This document shows positions 36,794 through 49,241 of a stretch of DNA of 64,000 nucleotides, in pieces. The notes below the pieces were generated by a model. That model saw nothing but the letters and a program-made list of their open reading frames with translations, was not told the origin of the DNA and did not search any database. The DNA is from Leptospira weilii (GTDB lineage Bacteria > Spirochaetota > Leptospiria > Leptospirales > Leptospiraceae): NCBI RefSeq assembly GCF_006874765.1, contig NZ_CP040840.1:2853501-2917500 (forward strand), in the 5' to 3' direction. The position numbers and the translations under genes were made by a program. Every line of letters starts with the position of its first letter. Position 1 is the first letter of the stretch.

Positions 36794-38499
36794 GGAGTCC
36801 TCATAATATCGAATAAAATATTCATTGTAGATAAAGTGGCCTTTAAATCCGATTTAAAATAAGATTCATCTCCAGTTCTAATCCCAAGAATCACATCATC
36901 AATGACGTTTTTCATACTTTGAAATTGTAGACATTTGATTTCCTCCGCGTTGGAACCAATATATCGGTATCCTTCGATATTCGGATGTTTTACAATCGAA
37001 AAGTATTTCATTTTCGAAGTTAACTCATCTATAACAAACTTACCTAAATCTGTATAAATAGAATATTCAAAAATACTAAATTTCTCTTCATCCAAAGCAA
37101 AAAAAGAAATTTCAAAACTATCATATACCAAATCAAAATCAAAATTTAAATAACCAAATCCATCAATATGTTCTTTTCTTTTTATTATTTTTTTCGGGTT
37201 TCCAAAGAAATATAAGGATAAATCTACAACATGAATCCCGTTATGGAGAAAACCCTTAGCATAAAAAACTACTACTTTCTGAATTTTCTCATGCCTTAAT
37301 TTTTCTTTAATCGAATTAACTCCTGGCTCCCAACGAAGGATATGATTCACAATGATTTTAGAGTTGGATCTTTTAGAAAGTTCGACAATTTCATTGAGTT
37401 CGTTTTCTTTATCGGTGATTGGCTTTTCACACAAAATATAAGGAATATTTTTCTCCATCGCTTTTTTCAGTATTTCAAAATGCGATGCTGTATTTGAACA
37501 AATCGACAATAGATCTAGATTTATCTCTGATGTCCAAAATGAATCCAAATCAACAAAAGATATCGGCTCGAAACCCCATTTCATTTTAAAATTTTGAATT
37601 TTCGATATATCTGGGTCGGCAATCGCCACAATTTCAACAAACTCATTTTTAAGAAACGCTTTCGTATGACTATTGATCTCAATACCGTCGATACCAGAAT
37701 CATAGTCACTTGCTATTTTTCCAAGACCGACAAGACCAACACTTAGCTTACGGATATCTTTCTTTTTTCTTTTGATCTCTGAATTGATTGCAGAAACTTC
37801 TTTGTACTGATCTAAAAATTGAATTATATCTCTTAGATTAAAATCGTTTTTTTTCGTGTATAAAGAATCAACGATAGAACTCAATGTAGAGTAGTCTTCT
37901 TTCGTATCCAAAGTCAGTTGAAGGTCCGGACGATCCCGTTCTCTATCTGCTCGGACATTCAACAATTTATAACGAATCGGCCTTTCTACTATATAAGTAG
38001 TTACATGCTCTTTGTCCATCTGCGTAAGATCCTTTTCCAAATATGTTTCTTTTAATAAGGATAAGGAAAAAACAGCAACATCCATTCCAATCGGATAAGT
38101 CCGCACTAATTCGTTTGCAACGTAATCGTAACCACCATCTAAATATTTATTCACGCATTCATCAACCAACTCAGGGTCCATCAAGGGACAATCTCCCGTC
38201 AATTGAACGATAATATCAGCTTTCCTAGAATCCGCCGCGCCGATCACACGACTCAAAACATCATCTTCACTTCCACGAAAACAATAAATCCCGATCTCCT
38301 TAGTCAGACTTTCAATTGCATCATTTTCAATATTAGAAGAGGTCGCAATTACGATTTCATCTATAAACTTCGAACGCTTGAGTCTTTCGACCAAAAATTG
38401 AAGAACAGGTTTCCCGCCTAAAGGCAGTAAAACTTTTCCGGGTAATCTAGTGCTTGCTAGCCTGGCCTCTATTGTGGCGATAATCTTCTTGGTTACCAT
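36781..38499 (-). CDS. Fusion of SpsF-type cytidylyltransferase and Gfo/Idh/MocA oxidoreductase
   Basis: Residues 1 to about 240 are an SpsF-type nucleotidyltransferase: TIEARLASTRLPGKVLLPL, FRGSEDDVLSRV, QLTGDCPLMDPEL and TLDTKEDYSTL. Residues from about 252 to 572 are a Gfo/Idh/MocA oxidoreductase: LSVGLVGLGKIASDYD (Rossmann), ILCEKPITDKEN (EKP catalytic motif) and FLHNGIHVVDLSLYFFG. The reading frame is continuous through the join, so this is one bifunctional protein. The two activities would act on the same acid sugar. The gene overlaps the end of the upstream carbamoyltransferase by 53 bp. Confidence 0.87.
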   Translation of the reverse strand: MVTKKIIATIEARLASTRLPGKVLLPLGGKPVLQFLVERLKRSKFIDEIVIATSSNIENDAIESLTKEIGIYCFRGSEDDVLSRVIGAADSRKADIIVQLTGDCPLMDPELVDECVNKYLDGGYDYVANELVRTYPIGMDVAVFSLSLLKETYLEKDLTQMDKEHVTTYIVERPIRYKLLNVRADRERDRPDLQLTLDTKEDYSTLSSIVDSLYTKKNDFNLRDIIQFLDQYKEVSAINSEIKRKKKDIRKLSVGLVGLGKIASDYDSGIDGIEINSHTKAFLKNEFVEIVAIADPDISKIQNFKMKWGFEPISFVDLDSFWTSEINLDLLSICSNTASHFEILKKAMEKNIPYILCEKPITDKENELNEIVELSKRSNSKIIVNHILRWEPGVNSIKEKLRHEKIQKVVVFYAKGFLHNGIHVVDLSLYFFGNPKKIIKRKEHIDGFGYLNFDFDLVYDSFEISFFALDEEKFSIFEYSIYTDLGKFVIDELTSKMKYFSIVKHPNIEGYRYIGSNAEEIKCLQFQSMKNVIDDVILGIRTGDESYFKSDLKATLSTMNILFDIMRTPCQN

Positions 38500-40198
38500 A
38501 TTTACTCATATCAATATCAGTCTTTTTTACAATATAATCTTCCAATACTAACGCATCAATATTGGTTCCCAAAAAACAACGTACCGCATCTTCAGGATTA
38601 CACACGATCGGCTCGTCTTTGATATTGAACGATGTATTCATAATTACCGGAACGTTAGTAATCTTATAAAACTCTTCAATAATATTATAATATCTTGGAT
38701 TAATTTCCTTTTCTACCGTCTGTACCCTTCCCGTTCCGTCCTGATGCACGACTGCAGGAATTTTATCTTTGGCAAACGGTTTTGCTTTGTAAACAAGCAG
38801 CATATAGGGAGAGGTATAATCATTTTCAAAATAGTCCTTGCAATGATCTGCTAAAATGGCCGGTGCAAATGGTCGGTAGGCTTCTCTAAACTTTACTTTT
38901 TCATTTACAATGTCTTTCATTTCTTCAAACCGGGGATCCGCAATGATACTTCGATTTCCTAAAGCCCTAGGACCAAATTCCATTCGCCCTTGATACAACC
39001 CGATCACATTTTTATTTGTCAACATCACTGCGGCTTCTTTAGCGACAGAATCTGATTTATAAATAGGTAAATTATATTTCTTTAAAGCATTAATAATATC
39101 TTGCTCTGGATATTTTGGACCTAGATAGGTATCCCTTTCCACAAACACTCTTTTTTGTTTCTTTAGAGTGTTATATACATAAAAAGCCGCGCCGACGGGA
39201 AGGCCATTATCCCCACTTGCAGGTTGGATAAAAATATCCTTAAACAAACCTTGTTCAACGATTTTTCCATTTGCAACACTATTCAGCGCCACCCCACCGG
39301 CCAAACAAATCGCCTTCATTTTGGTTTTATTATATAGCGATTCAGAAATATGCAATACCGTGTCTTCCAAAACCTTTTGGGCAGCAGCAGCTACATTGAT
39401 ATAACGCGAAGTCATTTCTTCATTTTTGGCACGCCTCGGACCAAAAACTTTATAAAATTTATCGCTTACCCAGGTATCTCTTTTTTTATGATATTCGAAA
39501 TAAGATAAATCTAATTGAAAGGTTCCATCTTTTTTTAGTTTAACGAGCTTCTTAAAATCATTATAGTATTCCGAAGCATCTCCATATGCTGCAAGCCCCA
39601 TAACTTTTCCCTCGTCCAATTCTGCCGTATATCCGACAAAATGCGAAATACAAGCATACATTGACCCAAGTGAATTTGGAAAAAGAATATGATCCAATCT
39701 TTTGATCGACGTTCCTTTACCGACAGCTTGTACACTAGTCTCATATTCACCCAATCCATCCAATGTCAAGATGGCCGCTTCTTCAAACGGAGAAACAAGA
39801 AATGTACTTCCCATATGCGCATCATGATGTTTCAATAATATAATCGGCTTATTCGTTTTTAGTTCTTTTTGAATATTGGATTTCAAAAACATAAACTTTG
39901 AAATCATACGCTTCACATACTTAAGTTCCCCCAAAGCCTGAGGAAAAAAGCGCAATTGATGATACAAAAATCTGTGGGTCAACCAAAGATATGGTTGATA
40001 CGCATAAGTAATATAGTCGACATCTTCAAATTTAATATTCGCTTCTTTTAAACAATACTCTATCGATAGATTAGGGAAAGCGCGAGTGCTTTTTTCTCGA
40101 TTCAACCGTTCCTCTTCTACCGCCGCAATCAATTTCCCATCGATAACGAGAGCAGCTGACGTATCATGTCCGAATGCATTAATACCTAATATCTTCAT
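38447..40198 (-). CDS. NodU/TobZ-type carbamoyltransferase (2)
   Basis: This 583-residue protein starts MKILGINAFGHDTSAALVID, with the metal motif LLKHHDAHMGSTFLVS, CLAGGVALNSVANGK, and the C-terminal YrdC-like region YQGRMEFGPRALGNRSII and MNTSFNIKDEPIV. It is closer to the classical CmcH/NodU pattern than the other two copies. It starts 2 bp after the KdnA-like stop and runs 53 bp into the next gene, so it is tightly coupled to the KdnA-like aminotransferase. It may carbamoylate the sugar made by that enzyme. Confidence 0.88.
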   Translation of the reverse strand: MKILGINAFGHDTSAALVIDGKLIAAVEEERLNREKSTRAFPNLSIEYCLKEANIKFEDVDYITYAYQPYLWLTHRFLYHQLRFFPQALGELKYVKRMISKFMFLKSNIQKELKTNKPIILLKHHDAHMGSTFLVSPFEEAAILTLDGLGEYETSVQAVGKGTSIKRLDHILFPNSLGSMYACISHFVGYTAELDEGKVMGLAAYGDASEYYNDFKKLVKLKKDGTFQLDLSYFEYHKKRDTWVSDKFYKVFGPRRAKNEEMTSRYINVAAAAQKVLEDTVLHISESLYNKTKMKAICLAGGVALNSVANGKIVEQGLFKDIFIQPASGDNGLPVGAAFYVYNTLKKQKRVFVERDTYLGPKYPEQDIINALKKYNLPIYKSDSVAKEAAVMLTNKNVIGLYQGRMEFGPRALGNRSIIADPRFEEMKDIVNEKVKFREAYRPFAPAILADHCKDYFENDYTSPYMLLVYKAKPFAKDKIPAVVHQDGTGRVQTVEKEINPRYYNIIEEFYKITNVPVIMNTSFNIKDEPIVCNPEDAVRCFLGTNIDALVLEDYIVKKTDIDMSKYGNQEDYRHNRGQASKH

Positions 40199-40200
40199 TC

Positions 40201-41364
40201 TTAATTACCTTTAAACACCTTAATCATGGCAGAATTCACTTTATCCAAGACTTGATCTTGCATCTTTACTTGAATTGGGATGGCTACGCTTCTATCCAAT
40301 AATTCTAAAGAGCGTGGAAAAGCTTCGAACAAATTAGGATATTGACGAACAAGTTCGGGAATATGATTCCAAGTTCCAGCAAAATGCCAAGAAATAGCTT
40401 CGGGAAGTATTTTAGTACCAAGACCTTCCTCGAGCATCGCTGACCGAAAAGCACGGGCCAATTTTGGAGTCTTTGTAAAAAAGACCAAAGCGTCAGCAGT
40501 TTCTTCACCAGACTCGGGAACATCTCTAAAACGGATGCCTTCATATTGAGATACAACTGATTGAATTTTCTCTAAATTAGCTCTTTGTAACTTCACGATT
40601 TCACCCAACTTTTTAAGTTGAGCAAGACCAACGGCGCCCTGCATTTCTGTCATTCGATAGTTAAAACCAGAACTACTCCTAGAGTCTTCCCAGCGTGGTA
40701 GCTTTGGATTATTTTCATGCCCATGATCATGATATGCTTTAGCTCTCTCCAATAAACTCTGATCCTTTGCAAGTATCATTCCCCCTTCGCCAGTAGTTAT
40801 AATCTTTGCAAAATCAAAACTAAAACTACCAATATCTCCTAAAGTTCCGAGGTAGGAACCCTGGAATTTTCCGCCACATCCCCAGGCGGTATCCTCCATA
40901 ACTAAAAGATTATGCTTTCGGGCAATCGCGAGAATTTGATCCATCCTTGCAGGGACACCTAACATATGCACTGGAACAATCATCTTAGTCTTTTGAGTGA
41001 TCAATTTTTCAAGAGCAATTGGATCCATATTGAGAGATTCATCTATCTCACAAATGATTGGAGTAGCACCTGCTTCTACAATCGCTTCCACAGTTGCTAA
41101 GAATGTAAAAGACTGCGTGATCACTTCATCCCCAGGTTTAATATTAGCGGCTTTCATCGCTACTTTCAAAGCTGCGGTTCCGGAAGTAACCGCTAAGGCA
41201 TCCCGAAACCCGAAATATTTCGCAAAAGCAAGTTCAAATTCTCTTACCTTAAAAACCCCATTCCGAATCCCGTCAAATCCATGCCGAAAGAGTATTTTAC
41301 TCCTTTGAAATAAATCCTCCAATTCTCCAAACTCTTCATTTCCTATTAGTTCAAATCCGGGCAT
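40201..41364 (-). CDS. kdnA: KdnA-like 8-amino-Kdo aminotransferase (DegT family)
   Basis: This 387-residue PLP aminotransferase begins MPGFELIGNEE, the unusual start I recall for Shewanella KdnA. It continues with TSGTAALKVAM, ITQSFTFLATVEAIVEAGA, PVHMLGVPARMDQI, the Schiff-base Lys at about 187 in SFDFAKIITTGEGG, and the YHDHGHENNP segment also seen in KdnA. KdnA converts 8-oxo-Kdo to 8-amino-3,8-dideoxy-octulosonate, using glutamate. A KdnB-like oxidase is encoded 5 kb upstream in the same operon. The resemblance is recalled by eye, not computed. The alternative is another DegT aminotransferase acting on a related ulosonate. Confidence 0.75.
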   Translation of the reverse strand: MPGFELIGNEEFGELEDLFQRSKILFRHGFDGIRNGVFKVREFELAFAKYFGFRDALAVTSGTAALKVAMKAANIKPGDEVITQSFTFLATVEAIVEAGATPIICEIDESLNMDPIALEKLITQKTKMIVPVHMLGVPARMDQILAIARKHNLLVMEDTAWGCGGKFQGSYLGTLGDIGSFSFDFAKIITTGEGGMILAKDQSLLERAKAYHDHGHENNPKLPRWEDSRSSSGFNYRMTEMQGAVGLAQLKKLGEIVKLQRANLEKIQSVVSQYEGIRFRDVPESGEETADALVFFTKTPKLARAFRSAMLEEGLGTKILPEAISWHFAGTWNHIPELVRQYPNLFEAFPRSLELLDRSVAIPIQVKMQDQVLDKVNSAMIKVFKGN

Positions 41365-41427
41365 ATTTATTTTCCTATCTGCTCAATCGAGATTTTTGAC
41401 CGCGACGAAATCAATTAGAACTGATCT

Positions 41428-43227
41428 TTAAAATTCCTTTTTAGAGATAATCCAATTTGGAAGAATGATCGCATCCAAACCACTTTTTAAAAAAACACGG
41501 TAAGCATCTTTAGAACCATTTACAATTGGCTCTCCATGTAAATTAAAGGAGGTATTCAGTAATCCACCGACTCCAGTTATTTTCTTAAACTCTTTGATTA
41601 AAGTATAGTATTCTCGATTTGATTTTTGAGTCACCGTATTCGGCCGCACAGTAGCATCAGAAGGATGAGTGGCCGCCCGCAAAGCTTCCTTTCCTTTAGC
41701 TGTGGTTCGAAAGCCTATCGACATAAAGGGAGAATCAATATTTTTCGGGTTTATAGTATATTCATTTAAGTCTTCACGTAAAACGGAAGGGGCAAATGGC
41801 ATCCAAAAGTCTCGATTCTTGATCTTCTCATTGATAACACCAATCGTATCAAAGTTTCTCGGGTCGGCCAAAATCGCCCTATTTCCAAGCGATCTGGCAC
41901 CAAATTCTCCACGACCTACCGCCCTTCCGAAAGCGAAACCTTTTGCCAACATTTGAGCAGCGAGAGTTGGATTGTATTCTTTGACAAAAAATTGTTTCCT
42001 CGCCTCGGAAACAACCGTTGCTTCTTCTTTAACATCCATATCAGGACCAAGATATAAATTCGCAAGTGGAGTAAGCTCTCGACTTCCAATTTCTTGATCC
42101 ATATACGCATAACAAGCACCGATAGCCAAAGACTCATCCCCTCCTGATCCAGGGACATAAAGCTCTTTCAACACACTTTCTTCATGAAGTAGCATGTTGG
42201 TTTTAATATTCATAGAAACACCGCCAGAATACGCAAGTTTCGTTTTTTTCTTGGATTTTAGAGCATTCGAGATGTATTTTAATACGATTTCTTCAGTGTA
42301 TTTTTGTAATCCGCCGGCAATTCCATCAAAACGACTTCCGTTCAATCGTTCCCTAAACCAATAATAGTAATCTTTCGGTTTATTTTTGTAAACCATGGAT
42401 AAACCATTTACTTGCATTGTAGATGAAAAAACTTCATAAGGTTTTTTTAATATTTCTTCTTTAGCATACGGGGCCAAGCCCATTACCTTATATTCATGCT
42501 CATTAGGCTTCATACCTAAAATTAGAGTTACATATCGATAAAGACGGGCCAAGGTAAATTCATTGGAACCAAGTTCATGAACTCTTTTCAGTCCACCATC
42601 TTTTTTAATGACAGAAATTGTAGAAGAAAGCCCGTCCCCATAGGCGTCCGCGGTTAATGTGAGAACATCTTCCCCCCTACAAATTGATCCCCAATACGCA
42701 TACGCGGCATGACATGTATGATGATCCAAGTGAACAATTGGAATGTCCGTTCTACCGAGGATAGAATAAAAATAATCGTGTAAGAAAACCTTATAGTGAG
42801 GCCAATCTTTAGTTGAATAATACCCTTTTATATTCTTTAAAAGTTTTTTCCACTTTTCTGGCCCTGGCGCTTGATTGATATCGATTTTATCTTTAAATAC
42901 TTTGTAAAAATCTACGTCCTTCTTTTCATATAATTTAGGATACCAGTAATCATCCATTGAACGAATATAATCTGAAATTTTCCAAGAGCTATAAGTTCTC
43001 ATAATATGAGTCGAAACATTCAACTCGGTTCCAGCAACCACAACACGATCTAAATCGGACGCTGTAATTCCACCTGTCTCTAAAACATAACGAATTGATT
43101 TTTCAGGTAATACTTCGTCATTTTTTTTTCGTGTAAATCTTTCCTCGCTAACACAGGCGACGATGTGACCATCAACCATCAATGCAGCTGTACTCAACTC
43201 ACCTAAAGATAATCCTAAAATTTTCAT
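41428..43227 (-). CDS. NodU/TobZ-type carbamoyltransferase (3)
   Basis: This 599-residue protein starts MKILGLSLGELSTAALMVDG, with the metal motif HLDHHTCHAAYAYWGS, AYSGGVSMNIKTN, and C-terminal GRGEFGARSLGNRAIL and LLNTSFNLHGEPIVNG. It is most like copy 1 (32134-33900), with shared segments such as YRYVTLILGMKPNEHEYKVM. Those two likely arose by duplication, while copy 2 is more distant. It lies 63 bp before the KdnA-like gene. Reaction: O-carbamoylation of a sugar with carbamoyl phosphate and ATP. Confidence 0.88.
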   Translation of the reverse strand: MKILGLSLGELSTAALMVDGHIVACVSEERFTRKKNDEVLPEKSIRYVLETGGITASDLDRVVVAGTELNVSTHIMRTYSSWKISDYIRSMDDYWYPKLYEKKDVDFYKVFKDKIDINQAPGPEKWKKLLKNIKGYYSTKDWPHYKVFLHDYFYSILGRTDIPIVHLDHHTCHAAYAYWGSICRGEDVLTLTADAYGDGLSSTISVIKKDGGLKRVHELGSNEFTLARLYRYVTLILGMKPNEHEYKVMGLAPYAKEEILKKPYEVFSSTMQVNGLSMVYKNKPKDYYYWFRERLNGSRFDGIAGGLQKYTEEIVLKYISNALKSKKKTKLAYSGGVSMNIKTNMLLHEESVLKELYVPGSGGDESLAIGACYAYMDQEIGSRELTPLANLYLGPDMDVKEEATVVSEARKQFFVKEYNPTLAAQMLAKGFAFGRAVGRGEFGARSLGNRAILADPRNFDTIGVINEKIKNRDFWMPFAPSVLREDLNEYTINPKNIDSPFMSIGFRTTAKGKEALRAATHPSDATVRPNTVTQKSNREYYTLIKEFKKITGVGGLLNTSFNLHGEPIVNGSKDAYRVFLKSGLDAIILPNWIISKKEF

Positions 43228-43241
43228 TTAAAAACGTCCAA

Positions 43242-43868
43242 TCAATCTATTTTAAATATGCAGCTAGTTTCTATATTCTCAGAACCAGGATACTTGGTCT
43301 CAGAAAAAGAAATCAGCTCAAATGGGCACAATTTGATAAACCCTGCCAAATTAGTAAAAAAATCTATGCCGTATTTTTGACCTTTCTCGTAAAATTGCAA
43401 ATTATGAATAAAATAACCACCTTTAAAATGTTTAGCAATATTCTCAAAGGCATAAAGCAATTTATTATCTTCTAATATATACCAAGTTAACTCTGAAAAC
43501 ATAATATTCTTATATTCTGAATATTTTCCAAGAAATTCGATATCATCACAAAAAAAATCCATATCGCCAAAGTATTCTTTTGCCTTTCGTATTGCAGTCT
43601 CAGAGATATCAACTCCAGCCACTTTTGCTCCAGTAAAATCTCGAAGAAAGGAAGTATAAAAACCAAGCCCGCAGCCAAATTCGATGATTTCTTTAATACC
43701 AAATCTCAACATATAAGAGGTCGAAATTAATTTAGAGGCACAACCAAGAATACTTTCACGTTTTGTTTGATACCATGGATCGTCACATGAGGAATACATT
43801 TCTTCAAATTTTCCGACAAACTCTCCATCCTTTATTACATAATCATGATAATCTATTTGCTTTTTCAA
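43242..43868 (-). CDS. Class I SAM-dependent methyltransferase (NodS-like)
   Basis: This 208-residue protein has the SAM-binding motif IEFGCGLGFYTSFL, AGVDISETAIRKAKE, and the aromatic FSELTWYILE segment of NodS/trans-aconitate-type methyltransferases, preceded by the YSSCDDPWYQTKRES segment common in that group. The family often N- or O-methylates small sugar acceptors. It lies 14 bp upstream of carbamoyltransferase 3, a pairing also seen in Nod-factor genes (nodS with nodU). N-methylation of an amino sugar is therefore possible. Confidence 0.78.
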   Translation of the reverse strand: MKKQIDYHDYVIKDGEFVGKFEEMYSSCDDPWYQTKRESILGCASKLISTSYMLRFGIKEIIEFGCGLGFYTSFLRDFTGAKVAGVDISETAIRKAKEYFGDMDFFCDDIEFLGKYSEYKNIMFSELTWYILEDNKLLYAFENIAKHFKGGYFIHNLQFYEKGQKYGIDFFTNLAGFIKLCPFELISFSETKYPGSENIETSCIFKID

Positions 43869-43902
43869 AGCCCACTCTCCCGAGGATCACCAATTTACGA
43901 TG

Positions 43903-44595
43903 TCACAATTTCGAAATTAGTTCTTCAACTTCATAGTCTTCAGGAAGTCCCGAGTAATTCTCAAGATGCATCTGAAACAGTTCATAATCTTCTTTTGTAT
44001 CAACATCTAATGAAAGCTCCGGAAAACGGAATTTTTCATCGGCGATTGGAGAATAAATCCGATAACGATCCCAGTGATTCCAAATAAAACGGGTCACGTG
44101 TTCTCTTTCTTCTGGCAATTTTGCAAGTTCATCGATCTCTTCTAATAATCTCTTTCTTAAAATCTCTACACCGACTCCATCAATAAAAGAATTTTCACCC
44201 CAAGGAATATGATTAAAACCGTAATCGTAGTCTTCGTTAGTAAATCCCTCGATTAAGTCATCGATAACTTTGAAATCCAAAAACGGATTATCTGCGCAGA
44301 CTCTGACGATATTTTTTGAGACCGACTTTTTACTAGCCAAAACAAATCGACCCAACACGTCTGCCTCAGATCCACGAAAGACGGTTACACCAAGACTTTT
44401 TGCGACAACTTCCAAAGAATCATCAATCGATAGATTACTTGTCGCTAATATGATTTCAGTTAATTGTTTTGATTTCTTGATACGTCGAAGAACCCATTCT
44501 AAAATAGTGAACTTCCCGAGTTTTAATAACATTTTCCCCGGAAGTCTTGTAGAGCCCATCCTTGCTTGAACTATGGCAAGTGTCGACGAGCCCAT
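43903..44595 (-). CDS. SpsF-type cytidylyltransferase
   Basis: This 230-residue nucleotidyltransferase has VQARMGSTRLPGKML, FRGSEADVLGRFV, RVCADNPFLDFKVI (usually LTGDCP) and DVDTKEDYELF. The metal motif deviates (CADNP in place of TGDCP) but keeps the Asp. It follows the SAF-containing NeuB gene by 4 bp, so it almost certainly activates that synthase's product as a CMP-sugar. It is a third SpsF-type domain in the locus. Confidence 0.82.
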   Translation of the reverse strand: MGSSTLAIVQARMGSTRLPGKMLLKLGKFTILEWVLRRIKKSKQLTEIILATSNLSIDDSLEVVAKSLGVTVFRGSEADVLGRFVLASKKSVSKNIVRVCADNPFLDFKVIDDLIEGFTNEDYDYGFNHIPWGENSFIDGVGVEILRKRLLEEIDELAKLPEEREHVTRFIWNHWDRYRIYSPIADEKFRFPELSLDVDTKEDYELFQMHLENYSGLPEDYEVEELISKL

Positions 44596-44599
44596 TTTC

Positions 44600-45664
44600 C
44601 TAAAGTTGAACCAAATCTTCCCAATTTAAAATATGATCTTCTAAAAGATCTCTATTGACCACTCTTCCGATTACATCATCCCAAAAAATAGGGCTAATCC
44701 CATGTGCAGGTCTTTTAAAAGTTATATCTTGTTCTTTAATTTTGCTACCTTTCGAAAGATTTTTAGAAAGGACAATAGATCTTCTGGCGTTTTTCCGACT
44801 CAACTCTTCAGATTGAAGTGGTGCTTTTTCACTACTACCGATTAAAGATTCAAATTCCTTAAGTTTTCCTTTGAATCTTTTAAGATCATCCTTATCCATC
44901 GCATGATAATGATCATTTCCAGGGAGAGTTTTGTCATGAGTAAAATGTTTTTCCAAAACGACGGAACCGAATAACGTCGCGGCTATCAAAGATTTCATCT
45001 CAAGATCTGGAGGAGTGTGATCTGAATATCCAATCCAATGATGAGGAAATATTCTTTGTAAGTCCTGGATCATTCCCAAATTTGCATTTTCAGGTTTAGT
45101 AGGATAATTTAATATACAATGCAAAAGAATAATCTCGCTTGCTCCATTTGCGTGCAACTCTCTCATTGCAAAATCAATCTCTGGAATAGTCGAACTACCA
45201 GTTGATAAAATCACTGGCTTAGAATATTTAGCAACGCTTCTTAATAAAGGAACGGAAGTTATATCCGCCGAAGCGACTTTTATAAAAGGCATTTGAGAAG
45301 CCAAACGTTCCACCGCCTCCAAATCGAAAGGGGTAGAAAGAAAATCAATCTCCACCGATTGGCAATGTTTAGCGAGAATTTCATACTCTTTCCAACCGAA
45401 AGAATCATATTTTTTAAATAATTCAAATTGACTAGCGGTGGGTTCTTGAGTTCTATCCCAATAGGATGGTGAATTCTTAGATGCTAACGTCTCCGCTTTA
45501 TAGGTTTGAAATTTTGCCCCGTCCGCCCCACCTTCCTTAGCTTCGTCAATCAATCGTTTCGCTATATCGATCGATCCTTCATGATTGACCCCTATCTCAG
45601 CGATCACGTAAGGATCGAAAAAACCAGTAATAATTTTATTTCCTAATTGAATCGGCTGTGGCAT
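44600..45664 (-). CDS. NeuB-family nonulosonic acid synthase with SAF domain
   Basis: This 354-residue protein has the complete NeuB layout: the PEP-condensing TIM barrel (VIAEIGVNHEGS, AKFQTYKAET, STPFDLEAV, IKVASADIT, VILSTGSS, HCILNYP, IGYSDHTPP, EKHFTHDKTLPG) and the C-terminal SAF lid from about residue 288 (SRKNARRSIVLSKNLSKGSKI). Unlike the NeuB at 20088, the STGS motif is intact. It probably makes a sialic-, legionaminic- or pseudaminic-type acid, or a related SpsE-type product. It follows the GT2 gene by 15 bp and is paired with the SpsF gene. Confidence 0.87.
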   Translation of the reverse strand: MPQPIQLGNKIITGFFDPYVIAEIGVNHEGSIDIAKRLIDEAKEGGADGAKFQTYKAETLASKNSPSYWDRTQEPTASQFELFKKYDSFGWKEYEILAKHCQSVEIDFLSTPFDLEAVERLASQMPFIKVASADITSVPLLRSVAKYSKPVILSTGSSTIPEIDFAMRELHANGASEIILLHCILNYPTKPENANLGMIQDLQRIFPHHWIGYSDHTPPDLEMKSLIAATLFGSVVLEKHFTHDKTLPGNDHYHAMDKDDLKRFKGKLKEFESLIGSSEKAPLQSEELSRKNARRSIVLSKNLSKGSKIKEQDITFKRPAHGISPIFWDDVIGRVVNRDLLEDHILNWEDLVQL

Positions 45665-45679
45665 ACAATGTACTTTAAG

Positions 45680-47444
<1,765 letters not shown>

Positions 47445-47506
47445 ATTCTAAAAACCAAAGCCTTTTAAAAATTAAAAAACAAACGATACGGTAAAATCTA
47501 TTTTTT

Positions 47507-48457
<951 letters not shown>

Positions 48458-48461
48458 CGCC

Positions 48462-48782
<321 letters not shown>

Positions 48783-48881
48783 AAGAAACGCCCAAAAAGA
48801 AAGAGATTCGGAAAAAAGGAACTCTAACGGAAGCTTCGAGCATAGCTTCGCCGGGTCAGTCCCAGAATTGGAAAATCTTGA

Positions 48882-48912
48882 TTCATAAAAAAACGTAAAG
48901 GAATCCTGTCAA
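48882..48912 (-). promoter_or_regulatory. Candidate promoter of the rfb operon
   Basis: On the minus strand a perfect TTGACA (48912-48907) is followed after 19 bp by TATGAA (48887-48882), four of six matching the -10 consensus. The long spacer makes this moderately weak. The leader to the marR start would be about 90-100 nt. No other promoter-like pair with a better match was seen between 48783 and 49241. Confidence 0.45.
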
Positions 48913-48920
48913 GAAATTTT

Positions 48921-48935
48921 GTTCAACTGTTGAAC
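48921..48935. promoter_or_regulatory. Perfect inverted repeat, candidate MarR operator
   Basis: GTTCAACTGTTGAAC is a perfect dyad (6-bp arms, 3-bp centre) 8 bp upstream of the candidate -35 box of the marR/rfb promoter. MarR proteins bind short dyads of this size. Position just upstream of the -35 could fit activation or repression. The assignment is from position and symmetry only. Confidence 0.45.
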
Positions 48936-49241
48936 AGACCTCAAGTTCACATCCTTCTGATTTCCAAGCAAACCTCTGAACCACTTTTAGAAGAACGACT
49001 TACCCTCTCAATTTACAAACGGAAGCAAAGACTATGAAACGAGAAAGCGCCTAAGGAAAACACGCAATGAAAAGAAAGGTAAATGATAGGTGTCTCAATT
49101 GGAAGGTGATTCGTTTCTTAAAAAACACCAAATAGATTCTACCCGTGTAGGGGAAAACATCCTATGCCCTGGAAAATTTCTGTCTCAAAAAGCCTCGAAG
49201 GTTTCGGTCGAAAATAACGTTTGGAAATTGGGAAAAATATC

